Source: Actinospineispora spinosispora DSM 44797 (lineage in GTDB: Bacteria > Actinomycetota > Actinomycetes > Mycobacteriales > Pseudonocardiaceae). From it: DNA of 64,000 nucleotides. Shown here in pieces: positions 6,554 through 15,579 of this stretch. The notes under the pieces were generated by a model that saw only the letters and a list, made by a program, of their open reading frames with translations, ran no database searches and was not told the origin of the DNA. Numbering within the stretch: the first letter of the stretch is position 1; each line of letters starts with the position of its first letter. The position numbers were made by a program, and so were the translations under genes. The DNA lies in NCBI RefSeq assembly GCF_000429025.1, contig NZ_KE386835.1:421624-485623 (forward strand), given 5' to 3'.

Positions 6554-8002
6554 GTGACGATTCCAACCACGCGTCCCGCACTGCACATCGGGTCGGGCGA
6601 TCCCACGACCTCAGCCACTTCGCTCACCGGCCCGGGGTTGTTCACCCTGCTGCTCGGCGCCGCACTCGCGCCGATCGATCTGTTCATCGTCAACGTCGCG
6701 CTGCCCACGATCCAGGCCGATGTGCGGGCATCCCCTGCGACCCTGGAATGGGTCGTCGCCGGGTACGGCATCGGGTTCGCGCTGCTGCTGGTGATCGGTG
6801 GCCGGCTCGGCGACGCGTTCGGCAGGCGCCGGCTGTTCACGGTCGGGCTGGCCGCGTTCACCGTGACCTCGCTCGCCTGCGGTCTGGCCCCGAACGCGCT
6901 CGTCCTGGTGCTCGCCAGGGCGGCACAGGGTGCGGCGGCCGCGTTGTTGGTGCCCCAGGTGTTGTCGATCATCCAGGCGACCACCCACGGCGAACGACGG
7001 GCCAGGACGCTCGGGTACTACGGCGCGACCGGAGGCCTGTCGATGGTCATCGGCCAGCTGCTCGGCGGTGTCCTGGTCTCGGCGGACGTGGCCGGCCTGG
7101 GGTGGCGGCCGATCTTCCTGGTGAACGTGCCGATCGGGTTGGTCGCGATGGTGCTGGCCCAGCGGACCCTGCCGGAGACCCGCGCGAGCGACCCGATCGG
7201 CGTGGACCTGCTCGGCACCGGGCTGTTCGGCGTCTCGCTGCTGACCCTGCTGGTGCCGCTGATGGAGGGCCAGGGACTCGGTTGGCCCGTCTGGTGCTGG
7301 GTCCTGCTCTCGGCGTCGCCGTTCGTGTTCGCGCTGTTCGTCGCGGTCGAGCTCCGGGTGGAGCGCAGGGGCCGGGTGCCGCTGCTGCCGCCCTCGGTGC
7401 TGCGCGTCCCGACGATGCGGCGCGGGCTGGTCATCGCGCTGCCGTTCTTCGCCGGCTTCGGCGGCTTCATGTTCGTCTACGCGCTGGTACTGCAGAACGG
7501 GCTGCACCTGGGACCGCTGCGCTCCGGGCTGGCGCTCACCCCGCTCGCGGTGGCGTTCCTGGCCGCGACGTTGGTCACCAGCCGGTTGGTGCACCGCTAC
7601 GGCCGCCGGGTGCTGGTCGCGGGTGCTCTGCTGCTGGTCGTGTCGCTCGTGATCCTGGCCGGGACCGCGCTGGTCGGCTGGCCAGGACTCGGTGTGCTGG
7701 AGCTGATGCCCGGCACGGTGCTGTTCGGGGTCGGGCAGGGGCTGATCGCACCGACGCTGTTCCGGCTGGTCCTGTCGCAGGTTCCGGCCGGGAGCGCGGG
7801 CGTGGGCAGCGGGATGCTGACCACCACCCAGCAGACGGCTCTGGCTCTCGGGGTGGCGTTGCTCGGGAGCCTGTTCGTCGGGCTCAGTGCTCCGGACGCA
7901 CTCGGGTTTCAGCACGCTCTGCTCGTCGTGAGCGGCGTGCAGGCGTTGGTCGCCGCGGCGCTGGCCGTCCTGGTGCTCGGTCTGCCGGACCCGCGCGGCT
8001 GA
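6554..8002 (+). CDS. MFS drug efflux transporter, DHA2 (EmrB/QacA) family
   Basis: A 482-residue membrane protein with about 14 hydrophobic helices. DLFIVNVALPTIQ is the TM1 signature of DHA2 exporters (usual form D..ivnvALP.i). GGRLGDAFGRRRLF is the MFS loop 2-3 motif A, and a motif C-like region lies around TM5. The GTG at 6554 begins a stretch leading directly into TM1. The divergent XRE gene and the paired operators suggest induction by a toxic compound bound by the regulator. It ends in a strong terminator at 8014. The substrate cannot be read from the sequence. Confidence 0.9.
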   Translation: MTIPTTRPALHIGSGDPTTSATSLTGPGLFTLLLGAALAPIDLFIVNVALPTIQADVRASPATLEWVVAGYGIGFALLLVIGGRLGDAFGRRRLFTVGLAAFTVTSLACGLAPNALVLVLARAAQGAAAALLVPQVLSIIQATTHGERRARTLGYYGATGGLSMVIGQLLGGVLVSADVAGLGWRPIFLVNVPIGLVAMVLAQRTLPETRASDPIGVDLLGTGLFGVSLLTLLVPLMEGQGLGWPVWCWVLLSASPFVFALFVAVELRVERRGRVPLLPPSVLRVPTMRRGLVIALPFFAGFGGFMFVYALVLQNGLHLGPLRSGLALTPLAVAFLAATLVTSRLVHRYGRRVLVAGALLLVVSLVILAGTALVGWPGLGVLELMPGTVLFGVGQGLIAPTLFRLVLSQVPAGSAGVGSGMLTTTQQTALALGVALLGSLFVGLSAPDALGFQHALLVVSGVQALVAAALAVLVLGLPDPRG

Positions 8003-8013
8003 CCACTCGCGCA

Positions 8014-8056
8014 CAGCAAAATGGCCCCCGGCGTGATGCCGGGGGCCATTTTGCTG
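8014..8056. terminator. Bidirectional terminator between MFS gene and tRNA-fMet
   Basis: CAGCAAAATGGCCCCCGGC pairs perfectly with its complement (19 bp) around a GTGAT loop. The A-run and T-run at the stem edges make it usable from both strands: the end of the MFS gene and of the first minus-strand tRNA. Confidence 0.85.
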
Positions 8057-8133
8057 TAGTAGCGGGGACAGGATTCGAACCTGTGACCTCTGGGTTATGA
8101 GCCCAGCGAGCTACCGAGCTGCTCCACCCCGCG
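8057..8133 (-). tRNA. tRNA-fMet (CAT), copy nearest the MFS gene; CCA not encoded
   Basis: On the minus strand the cloverleaf begins CGCGGGGTGG, has anticodon stem CTGGG-CTCATAA-CCCAG with anticodon CAT and three G:C pairs, T-loop GGTTCGAATCC, and ends CCCCGCTA. The unpaired first base (C1 opposite U72) and the GGG/CCC anticodon stem are initiator features. The bases after the discriminator read CTA, so CCA must be added by the nucleotidyltransferase. Confidence 0.95.
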
Positions 8134-8217
8134 ATGCGATTACTAGTTTACACACCGACCAACGGGCCGTGCACGGGCCCCCACGAGCAGGTGTCGCGAG
8201 CAAATCCCGACACAGCA

Positions 8218-8253
8218 AATCGGCCCCCGGCGAGTTATCGCCAGGGGCCGATT
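8218..8253 (-). terminator. Terminator of the second tRNA-fMet
   Basis: Stem AATCGGCCCCCGGCGA against TCGCCAGGGGCCGATT has one mismatch and loop GTTA. On the minus strand a short T-rich stretch follows. An almost identical hairpin follows the third tRNA gene at 8424, showing that the terminator was duplicated with the gene. Confidence 0.75.
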
Positions 8254-8257
8254 CGGG

Positions 8258-8334
8258 TAGTAGCGGGGACAGGATTCGAACCTGTGACCTCTGGGTTATG
8301 AGCCCAGCGAGCTACCGAGCTGCTCCACCCCGCG
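8258..8334 (-). tRNA. tRNA-fMet (CAT), middle copy; CCA not encoded
   Basis: The body (8261-8334) is identical base for base to the copy at 8060-8133, including the CAT anticodon and the C1/U72 mismatch. The three bases after the discriminator again read CTA. The 5' flank (TTGCAATTACCAGCCTACAC on the plus strand) is shared with the third copy. Confidence 0.95.
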
Positions 8335-8423
8335 TTGCAATTACCAGCCTACACACCGACCAATGGTCGACATCGACCACCCCCGCTATGCGTCGGTCGT
8401 GATCGATATTTCCGCATAACGCA

Positions 8424-8459
8424 AATCGGCCCCCGGCGAGTTATCGCCAGGGGCCGATT
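8424..8459 (-). terminator. Terminator of the third tRNA-fMet
   Basis: The same stem as at 8218 (AATCGGCCCC...GGGGCCGATT, loop GTTA) lies just 3' of the third tRNA on the minus strand. Confidence 0.75.
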
Positions 8460-8463
8460 CGAG

Positions 8464-8540
8464 TGGTAGCGGGGACAGGATTCGAACCTGTGACCTCTGG
8501 GTTATGAGCCCAGCGAGCTACCGAGCTGCTCCACCCCGCG
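8464..8540 (-). tRNA. tRNA-fMet (CAT), upstream copy; CCA encoded
   Basis: Body identical to the other two initiator tRNAs, but here the 3' end reads ...CCCCGCTACCA, so the CCA tail is encoded. It is the first of the three in transcription order and probably the parental copy; this order of events is inferred. Confidence 0.95.
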
Positions 8541-8599
8541 TTGCAATTACCAGCCTACACACCGGCAATCGGGCAACGCGGGGTGGGTCACCTGTCCGA

Positions 8600-11575
8600 T
8601 CAGCTCCCCGGGACCGGCGCCGGAGCAGCCGGCGCGGCCGGGGCGGGCTGCGCGGGTGCGGGCTGACCGGCGGCCGGAGCGGCCGGCTGGCTCGAGCTGG
8701 CCTGGTTGAACTCCTTGACCGCCTTGTCCAGGTCCGACAGCGCCGTGCCCTGACCCTGGAAGTCACCGGACTGCTGAGCGGCGCGCAGCTTGCTCAGCGC
8801 GTTGTTGATGTCCGAGACCGCCGCCTGCATCCCCGCGGACGCCGCCCCGCCGGTCCCACCGATCACCGGCGAACTACCCGGGTTCGGCTTCGGCGCCGAC
8901 GCGGTGGCTCCCGCGCCGAACACCTCGTCGAGCGCGGCACTCACCGTCGGCTGGAAGCCGATGCGATCGCCGTACGCGATCAGCACCCGGGCCAGCTGCG
9001 GATAGGACGTCTCCGCCTGCCCCGCTCTCTCGATGTAGATCGGCTCGAAGTACAACAGACCGCCACCGGTGATCGGCAAGGTCAGCAGGTTGCCGTACGA
9101 GGTCTGCGTCTGCCCCTGTTTCAGCAGGTTGATCGCGGTACTGACGGTCGGCGACGAGACCAGCTGCTGCTGGACCTGCTGCGGGCCTCTCGTCTGTGTG
9201 TCAGCCGGCAGCTGCAGCACGGTGATCTTGCCGTAGGACGCCGGATCGGAGCTCACCGAGATGTAGGACGCCAAGATCTGTCTCCGCAGACCGACCATCG
9301 CGCTGGTCAGCTGGAAACTGGCGCCTTCCTGACCCGGCAAACCCGCCAGCACGTAGTACGGCGGCTGTGGCTCCGCCGTGTTCGGCGACGGACTCGCCTC
9401 GGTCGGGTCGTTCGGGACGTCCCAGAACGAGGTCGTGGTGAAGAACTCACCCGGGTCCGCCACGTGGTACTTGGCGAGCAGCTGACGCTGCACCTTGAAC
9501 TGGTCCTCCGGGTACCGGAAGTGGTCCCGCAGGTCCTTGCTGATCTCCGACGCCGGCTTCACCGTGCCCGGGAACACCTTCTCCCACGTCTTGAGCACCG
9601 GGTCCTTCTCGTCGAAGGCGTACAGCGTCACGGTGCCGTCGTAGGCGTCCACGGTGGCCTTGACCGAGTTGCGCAGGTAGCTGACCGTGCGGTCGGGCTG
9701 GCGCCGGACCCCGGGCAGCGTGTCCTGGGTCGCGTCCCCGAGCGAGGTCTGCTCCGCGTACGGATAGTCGTCCAGCGTGGTGTAGCCGTCGACGATCCAC
9801 TGGATCTTGCCGTCCACCACAGCCGGGTACGGGTCCCCGTCCAGGGTGAGCCACGGTGCGACCTGCTCGACCCGCTTGCTCGGATCACGGACGAACAGAA
9901 TCTTCGAGTCCTCGTTGATCGAGCCGTTGAACAGAATGTTCCGCTCGCCGTAGGACAACGAGAACACCAACCGGTTGAACAGGCTGCCGATCGACACGCC
10001 GCCCTTACCGGTATAGGTGGAAGCGCTGGTGTCGGAATCGTATTCACGCGGCGGAACACCCTGCGGTGAGCCGACGATGGAATAGTTGTTGCCCATCAGC
10101 TCGCCGTAGTAGATGCGAGGCTGATCGGCCTTGATCGGGCCGATGGTGCCGCTCGTGTCGGTCACCATGAAGTCCGGATAACCGCCCTGGCCGCCGCCCT
10201 CGTCGAGCGGCGAGTTCACCTTGTTCGCGGGAGCGGCGACGAAACCGTTTCCGTGGGTGTAGACCATGTGCTGGTTGATCCAGTCGGTCTGGTTACCGGC
10301 GAGCTGACTCGGATTCAGCTCGCGCGCGCCCACGATGTAGTCCTGGGTCTGACCGTTGAACGAGTAACGGTCGATGTCCAGCTTCTCCGGGAATCCGTAG
10401 AAGTTCTTGCGCTGCTGCAGCTGCGTGAAGGTCTTGGACAGCAGGCTCGGGTCCAGCACCCGCAGGTTCGGGATCGTGTCGGAGTCCTGCCGGACCTCGG
10501 CGGGCGGTTTGGTCGAGATGCCCGTGTAGGGCTCGTACTTGACCTGCTCGCCCGGGATCAGCCCGTAGGCCTGCTGGGTCGCCGTGATGTTGCGCTGGAT
10601 CGGCAGTGCCTCACGCACGTTCGCGTTCGGCTTGACCACGAACTGCTCGAGCACGGCCGGCCATGCGGCGCCGACCAGCACGCTCGACAGCACCAGCAGC
10701 GCGATCGAGATCGAGGGGAGCTGCAGGTTGTGGCGGAACACGGCGGCGAAGAACGCGGCGGCACAGATCAACGAGATGAACAACAAGATGATCTTCGCGG
10801 GGAGCACGGCGTTCAGGTCCGTGTAGCTGGCACCCGCGAACACCCGTCCGTCGCCGGAGGGGTGGAGCAGCAGGCCGTAGCGGTCGAACCAGTACGCGAC
10901 CGCCTTGAGCAGCACGAAGATCCCGGCGAGCACCGCGAGCTGGGCCCGCGCGGCCACCGCGACCTGGCCGGCCCGGCCGGTCAGCCGGATACCACCGAAG
11001 ATGTAGTGGGTGATGAGAGCCAGCACGAAGCACAGCGCCACCGCGACGAACAGCAGGTTCAGCGCCCAGCGGTAGAACGGCAGCTGGAACGCGTAGAAAC
11101 TGACGTCGGCACCGAACACCGGGTCGGCGACACCGAACGAGGTGCTGTGCAGGAAGGTCTGCGTGGTCTGCCAGTCACCCTGAGCCGCGAGGCCGGCGAT
11201 GATCGCGATGACCAGCGGAACGCCGATCGCGAAGACCCGCAGGCGTTGGATGATGACGGTTCGGTATCGGGCGACCGGGTCCTCCGGACCACTGACCGGA
11301 ACGAACACCGGCCGGGATCGGAATGCCACCGCGAGCGTCGCCGCTGTCAATCCCGCAAACACAGCGGCCACTACGACGAACTGCGCGATCCGGGTGAGCA
11401 CGATGGTGCTCAGCACCTCTCGATAACCCACCTCCCCGAACCACAGCCAATAGACGTAGAAGTCGAGCAGTCGCGAGCCGGCGAGAAGCGCTACCAGCAC
11501 CACCCCGCCGACGATGAGCAGCAATCGAGTTCGCCGGGACAGCGCGGGAGCCCCAGTCGGGGGCGACATCGCCAC
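8600..11575 (-). CDS. UPF0182 (COG1615) large membrane protein
   Basis: A 991-residue protein. The N-terminal third holds seven or so hydrophobic helices (RLLLIVGGVVLVALLAG, FVVVAAVFAGLTAATLAVAF, and others); WLWFGEVGYREV between the first two is characteristic of UPF0182. The large extracellular part follows, with family stretches such as YGFPEKLDIDRYSFNGQTQD and SYGNLLTLPITGGGLLYFEPIY. The C-terminal tail is low-complexity Pro/Ala (about 35 residues). Function is unknown; the family is actinobacterial and sits in this conserved block in mycobacteria. The GTG at 11575 has GGAG eight bases upstream, better placed than the ATG two codons later. It diverges from the PPA1309-family gene. Confidence 0.92.
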   Translation of the reverse strand: MAMSPPTGAPALSRRTRLLLIVGGVVLVALLAGSRLLDFYVYWLWFGEVGYREVLSTIVLTRIAQFVVVAAVFAGLTAATLAVAFRSRPVFVPVSGPEDPVARYRTVIIQRLRVFAIGVPLVIAIIAGLAAQGDWQTTQTFLHSTSFGVADPVFGADVSFYAFQLPFYRWALNLLFVAVALCFVLALITHYIFGGIRLTGRAGQVAVAARAQLAVLAGIFVLLKAVAYWFDRYGLLLHPSGDGRVFAGASYTDLNAVLPAKIILLFISLICAAAFFAAVFRHNLQLPSISIALLVLSSVLVGAAWPAVLEQFVVKPNANVREALPIQRNITATQQAYGLIPGEQVKYEPYTGISTKPPAEVRQDSDTIPNLRVLDPSLLSKTFTQLQQRKNFYGFPEKLDIDRYSFNGQTQDYIVGARELNPSQLAGNQTDWINQHMVYTHGNGFVAAPANKVNSPLDEGGGQGGYPDFMVTDTSGTIGPIKADQPRIYYGELMGNNYSIVGSPQGVPPREYDSDTSASTYTGKGGVSIGSLFNRLVFSLSYGERNILFNGSINEDSKILFVRDPSKRVEQVAPWLTLDGDPYPAVVDGKIQWIVDGYTTLDDYPYAEQTSLGDATQDTLPGVRRQPDRTVSYLRNSVKATVDAYDGTVTLYAFDEKDPVLKTWEKVFPGTVKPASEISKDLRDHFRYPEDQFKVQRQLLAKYHVADPGEFFTTTSFWDVPNDPTEASPSPNTAEPQPPYYVLAGLPGQEGASFQLTSAMVGLRRQILASYISVSSDPASYGKITVLQLPADTQTRGPQQVQQQLVSSPTVSTAINLLKQGQTQTSYGNLLTLPITGGGLLYFEPIYIERAGQAETSYPQLARVLIAYGDRIGFQPTVSAALDEVFGAGATASAPKPNPGSSPVIGGTGGAASAGMQAAVSDINNALSKLRAAQQSGDFQGQGTALSDLDKAVKEFNQASSSQPAAPAAGQPAPAQPAPAAPAAPAPVPGS

Positions 11576-11727
11576 AACGCACGCTCCAGAGTTTCGGTTG
11601 TCCTGCTGTGCCGCGCAGCCGTGTTGGCGCCAATCGCCTCGCGTTGGGCACGGATCACATGTCAGTTGTCCTCCCAACTCTAGAGATGGTCGTTTCAGTT
11701 CCCGAGGCGGATGGGAGGATGTCGCCA

Positions 11728-12294
11728 ATGGAAATCGGTGAGAACACCCCGTCTGATTGGTCCGCGTGGCTCCCGGCGGCCACGCGCGAGGTCGAGGACT
11801 TCCTCTCCGAGGCCGGCTGGGACCAGCCCACTCAGCTGTTTGCCCTGGTACCCACGATTGAGCTGGTCGCGGCCGAGCCCGACCTCGCCGAGCGTCTACC
11901 CGCCGCGGAGGGGTTGACCCCGATCGCCCAGGAACCGCTCACCGACGACGATCTCGCCGAGACACTGGCCGGAATTTTTTGGCCCGATGAGGTGATCGGC
12001 TGCGCGCTCGCGCAGGAGATCGTCGTACTCCCGCCCGAGGCGGAGGCGGAGCTGGACAAGGCGGTCGCCGACGTGGACGCCGACGAGCTGAACCAGGTCG
12101 CCGTCCGGGTCGCCCAGCAACATCCCGACCGCCGCGACGCCCGCCTGGTGGTCGGCGTGCTGCGCTCGGGTCAGTACTGCTGCCTGCTGCGCCTGAAGGG
12201 CACCGGCGACACTCCGGACGAGCTGGTGGAGCACCCCGACCTGGCCCCCAACATGGTCAACGCGCTACTCAGGACCCTGGACATCGACGCCTGA
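11728..12294 (+). CDS. PPA1309 family protein
   Basis: A 188-residue soluble acidic protein, recognisable by LPAATREVEDFLSEAGWDQPTQLFALVPT and WPDEVIGCALAQEIVVLPP, matching the PPA1309 family of actinobacteria. Function is unknown. The ATG at 11728 follows GGGAGG with a nine-base gap; longer starts at 11686 or 11719 exist but are less well placed. It lies divergent from the UPF0182 gene, an arrangement that is conserved in actinobacteria. No catalytic motif is visible. Confidence 0.8.
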   Translation: MEIGENTPSDWSAWLPAATREVEDFLSEAGWDQPTQLFALVPTIELVAAEPDLAERLPAAEGLTPIAQEPLTDDDLAETLAGIFWPDEVIGCALAQEIVVLPPEAEAELDKAVADVDADELNQVAVRVAQQHPDRRDARLVVGVLRSGQYCCLLRLKGTGDTPDELVEHPDLAPNMVNALLRTLDIDA

Positions 12295-12304
12295 ACACGG
12301 GTGG

Positions 12305-12853
12305 CTACTCGAAGGCGCGCAGGTAGTCGTTGGTGACCTTGCGCTGGACCAGGCGGGCCACCGGGGAGCCGAGGCGGGAGTACCAGGTCGCCGGGCGGGA
12401 GAAGGCCCGCACCACCGCCCACACATCACCCTGCTGGTCGCGCTCGACGAGGAAGGCCTCCTCGCCGGACTCGGGGTGACCGGGAAGGGTCCCGTAGCCG
12501 AAGCCGGTCCGGTCCGACTCGTCGACCGTGTAGATGATCCGGCACGGGGCGACGATCTTGATCGGACCGAGCCCGGTGACGACCAGGACGGTGTGTTCGG
12601 GCTTGGGCGGGATGTCGGCGGGGAAGACGGTCAGGCCGGCGCGGCGCTGCATGCCCCAGGTGAACACCGTGGTGCGCGCATCGTGGAAGACCTCGTCCCC
12701 GTGCCCGACACGCACCCGCCGCTCGACGTGGTGGTAGCCGTCCGGCAGGACTGCCCGGCGGGTGCCCTCCAGGTCGGGATAGGTCACCTGGGCCGCCTCC
12801 GCGCGCCGGAGGTGCCGGGCCAGTCGTTCCGTCGTCGCACCCACAGGAGGCAC
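12305..12853 (-). CDS. DUF1990 family protein
   Basis: A 182-residue protein with DUF1990 hallmarks: VTYPDLEGTRRAVLPDGYHHVERRVRVG near the start, and FGYGTLPGHPESGEEAFLVERD and SRPATWYSRLGSPVARLVQRKVTNDYL near the end. The fold is thought to be related to START/polyketide cyclase proteins; no activity is established. It lies 13 bases downstream of the PDZ/Lon protease gene, so the two are probably one transcript. The start is one of two GTG codons (12853, 12844), neither with a strong ribosome site. Confidence 0.85.
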   Translation of the reverse strand: MPPVGATTERLARHLRRAEAAQVTYPDLEGTRRAVLPDGYHHVERRVRVGHGDEVFHDARTTVFTWGMQRRAGLTVFPADIPPKPEHTVLVVTGLGPIKIVAPCRIIYTVDESDRTGFGYGTLPGHPESGEEAFLVERDQQGDVWAVVRAFSRPATWYSRLGSPVARLVQRKVTNDYLRAFE

Positions 12854-12866
12854 AGTATCGGTCGCG

Positions 12867-13901
12867 TCAGCAGCCCGGTACCGGCTTGCCCGCCTTCAAC
12901 GCCTCGAGGCCGTTGACCGCGTCGGTCAGCGTGGCCACCTTGATCAGCTGCATGCCGTCCGGCACGGCGCTCTTCGCCTCGGCGCAGTTGTTGGCGGGCA
13001 CCAGGAAGACCGTCGCGCCCGCCTCCTTCGCGCCGATCATCTTGAACGGGATGCCGTTGATCTCGCCGACCGCGCCCGACTCGTCGATCGTGCCGGTGCC
13101 GGCGACGAACTTGCCGCCGGTCAGGTCGTCCGGTGTCATCTTGTCGATGATCGCCAGCGTGAACATCAAGCCTGCTGACGGGCCGCCGACGTCATCGAGC
13201 GCGACGTTGATCTGGTACGGGGCGAGCGGTTCGGCCTGCGGGACGATGCCGAAGAAGCCCTGCGGCCGCTCCGGTGGCGAGCCGGGGCGCAGGCCGACGG
13301 TCACCGTGCCGTTCGCGGGAGGTGCCGCGCCACGCTGGTAGGTGATCGGGACCTGGTCACCGGGCCGCGTCTTGGCCAGGATCTCCCTGACCTGACCAGC
13401 CGACGTGACGGTCTGGCCGTTGACCGTGATCAGCCGGTCCCCGGTCTTCAGCACCGTGCCGGCGGGCGCGTCGGTCGTCAGCTCGCTGACCGTCACCTTG
13501 ACCGGCTCCTTCAGGAACTTGAGCGCGGCGGCCTGCGCGAGGTTCTCCGAGCTGGAGAACTGCTCGTTGTTCGACTGGGTCACCTGCGCCTCGGTCAGCC
13601 CCGGCGGATAGATGAGCGCCCTCGGGATGACCTGATGCTGGCTGGACAGCCAGAACTGGACGGCGTTCACCGCGGTCAGACCGTCGGTGACGGTCACCGT
13701 GGTCATGTTGAGGTGCCCGGTGGTCGGATAGGACTGCCTGCCGTTCAGCGAGACGACGGACTTGCCGTCGACCTGACCCAGCGTGTCGATGCTCGGCCCG
13801 GGGCCCATGGCCACCAACGGCACCGGCACCGTCACACCGATGACGCAGACCACCAGTAACAGAACCAGGCCGACCATCATGGTTAACGTGCGACGACTCA
13901 C
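12867..13901 (-). CDS. Membrane-anchored PDZ/Lon-type serine protease
   Basis: A 344-residue protein. Residues 8-31 are one membrane helix, a PDZ-like domain spans about 120-205 (TVLKTGDRLITVNGQTV), and a Lon (S16) C-terminal domain carries the catalytic pair: Ser242 in GGPSAGLMF and Lys287 in GIPFKMIGAKEAG. It corresponds to the YlbL/Rv3194c group, extracytoplasmic proteases with Ser-Lys dyads. Its position between the UPF0182 region and the DUF2342 gene matches mycobacteria. It is co-transcribed with the DUF1990 gene. The start codon is GTG; ATG codons at residues 8-9 would shorten it slightly. Confidence 0.92.
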   Translation of the reverse strand: MSRRTLTMMVGLVLLLVVCVIGVTVPVPLVAMGPGPSIDTLGQVDGKSVVSLNGRQSYPTTGHLNMTTVTVTDGLTAVNAVQFWLSSQHQVIPRALIYPPGLTEAQVTQSNNEQFSSSENLAQAAALKFLKEPVKVTVSELTTDAPAGTVLKTGDRLITVNGQTVTSAGQVREILAKTRPGDQVPITYQRGAAPPANGTVTVGLRPGSPPERPQGFFGIVPQAEPLAPYQINVALDDVGGPSAGLMFTLAIIDKMTPDDLTGGKFVAGTGTIDESGAVGEINGIPFKMIGAKEAGATVFLVPANNCAEAKSAVPDGMQLIKVATLTDAVNGLEALKAGKPVPGC

Positions 13902-13961
13902 CGGTTTAGCCTACGGCTGATCTCCTGAGGTTTCGTCGGCACCGCCGCGTACGGTGGTGGT

Positions 13962-15431
13962 ATGAGCGACACGCCGTTCGGATTCGGCCCGGCGGACCGG
14001 GATAAGGACCGAGACAAGGATCGGGACCGCAAGGACCGAGAATCGGGCAGCGGCGGCTCTTCTGAAGGGCCGGCCGACCCGTTCGGTTTCGGCATGGGCG
14101 GGATCCCCGGCATGCCGGGCGGGTTCCCCATGCCCGGGATGCCGGGCGGCCCGGGAGGCGGGAACTTCGACATGGGCCAGCTCGGCCAGATGTTCAGCCA
14201 GCTCGGGCAGATGCTGAGCCAGGCGGGCACGTCGAGCGGCCCGGTCAACTACGACCTGGCCAAGCAGATCGCGGTGCAGCAGCTCACCTCGTCCTCGCGC
14301 CCGACCGCCGAGCAGCGCAAGGCCGTCGAGGACGCGTTCTCGCTCGCCGAGCTGTGGCTCGACCCGGTCACGGCGTTCCCCACCGGCACCCGCACGGTCA
14401 CCGTGTGGTCGCCGAAGGACTGGGTCGAGGCCAGCATGCCGATCTGGCAGAAGCTGTGCGACCCGGTGGCCCAGCGGGTCTCCGGCGCGTGGCTCGAAGG
14501 GCTCCCGGACGAGGCCAAGCAGGCGGCGGGACCGATGCTGGCGATGCTCGGTCAGATGGGCGGCCTGACGTTCGGCAGCCAGCTCGGCGCCGGTCTCGCC
14601 CAGCTCGGCACCGAGATGCTCAGCTCGACCGACGTGGGCATCCCACTCGGCCCGACCGGCACGGCCGCGCTGCTGCCCGCCGCTGTGGAGGCGTTCACCA
14701 CCGGCCTCGACCGGCCGTCCAGCGAGGTGATGGTCTTCCTGGCCGCGCGCGAGGCCGCGCACCTGCGGCTCTTCGCGCACGCACCCTGGTTGACCGCCCG
14801 GGTGGTCAGCGCGGTCGAGGAGTACGCGCGGGGCATCAAGGTCGACACCTCGCGCATCGAGGAGATCGCCAGGCAGATCGACCCGAACGACCCGCAGTCG
14901 ATCGAGGGCGCGATGCAGTCCGGGTTGTTCGAGCCGCCGAAGACGCAGGAGCAGTTCACCGCGCTCGGCAAGCTCGAAGCGCTGCTCGCGCTGATCGAAG
15001 GCTGGGTGGACGTCGTGGTCAGCGACGCGCTGGGCGATCGGCTGCCCGGTGCGGAGGCATTGCGCGAGACGCTGCGCCGCCGTCGCGCCTCGGGCGGGCC
15101 GGCCGAACAGACCTTCGCCACGCTGGTCGGGCTGGAGCTGCGTCCGCGTCAGCTGCAGTCCGCGGCGCACCTGTGGCGGCGGATCACCGAGGAGCGCGGC
15201 CAGGAGAGGCGCGACGAGATCTGGTCGCACTGGGACTTCCTGCCCACCGAAGAGGATCTGGACAGCCCCGAGGACTACCTCGCCAGCACGCTGATCAGCG
15301 ACGACACCGACCCGATCGCCGAGATCGCCCGTGCCGAGGCCGCCGAGAAGGCCGCCGGCAAGCAGACCCCCAGCGAGGACAAGCTCGCCGAGCCCGAGTC
15401 GAAGGACGAGGACCCGCCGGCCGAGAAGTAA
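13962..15431 (+). CDS. DUF2342 family zinc-dependent metalloprotease-like protein
   Basis: A 489-residue protein of the DUF2342 (TIGR03624) family. Residues 12-27 are a charged Asp/Arg/Lys repeat and residues 40-70 a Gly/Met/Pro-rich linker, both probably disordered. The folded part starts near VNYDLAKQIAVQQLTSS. The zincin-like motif reads REAAHLRLF rather than HExxH, as is usual for this family, followed by RVVSAVEEYARGI and a second conserved region ALIEGWVDVVVSDAL. Whether it hydrolyses anything is unknown. The acidic C-terminal 40 residues are low complexity. It diverges from the PDZ/Lon protease gene. Confidence 0.9.
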   Translation: MSDTPFGFGPADRDKDRDKDRDRKDRESGSGGSSEGPADPFGFGMGGIPGMPGGFPMPGMPGGPGGGNFDMGQLGQMFSQLGQMLSQAGTSSGPVNYDLAKQIAVQQLTSSSRPTAEQRKAVEDAFSLAELWLDPVTAFPTGTRTVTVWSPKDWVEASMPIWQKLCDPVAQRVSGAWLEGLPDEAKQAAGPMLAMLGQMGGLTFGSQLGAGLAQLGTEMLSSTDVGIPLGPTGTAALLPAAVEAFTTGLDRPSSEVMVFLAAREAAHLRLFAHAPWLTARVVSAVEEYARGIKVDTSRIEEIARQIDPNDPQSIEGAMQSGLFEPPKTQEQFTALGKLEALLALIEGWVDVVVSDALGDRLPGAEALRETLRRRRASGGPAEQTFATLVGLELRPRQLQSAAHLWRRITEERGQERRDEIWSHWDFLPTEEDLDSPEDYLASTLISDDTDPIAEIARAEAAEKAAGKQTPSEDKLAEPESKDEDPPAEK

Positions 15432-15440
15432 CCTCCGCCG

Positions 15441-15510
15441 ACACCGCGCACCTCCCCGTCACGCCGCGCACTGTGCACATGGCGCAGTGTGGCAGCGAGG
15501 TGCGCGGTGT
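15441..15510. repeat. Family B-like nested inverted repeat, copy 3
   Basis: Outer arms ACACCGCGCACCTC and GAGGTGCGCGGTGT pair perfectly over 14 bp; inner GCGCACTG/CAGTGTG pair imperfectly. It lies ten bases after the stop of the DUF2342 gene. The sequence is GCGCAC-based and only loosely related to the TTCGCA copies. Confidence 0.65.
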
Positions 15511-15579
15511 GCGTTCGCTAGTGCACACGGCTTCGGCGGAACGGACGTGGGGCAGGAGCGTCGCTGGGACCATCGGCGG

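Noticed and set aside
8057..8540. Regularly spaced near-identical repeats that could be read as a CRISPR-like array
   Set aside because: The repeats are 74-77 bases long, fold as initiator tRNAs with anticodon CAT, and the spacers contain terminators. There are no cas genes.
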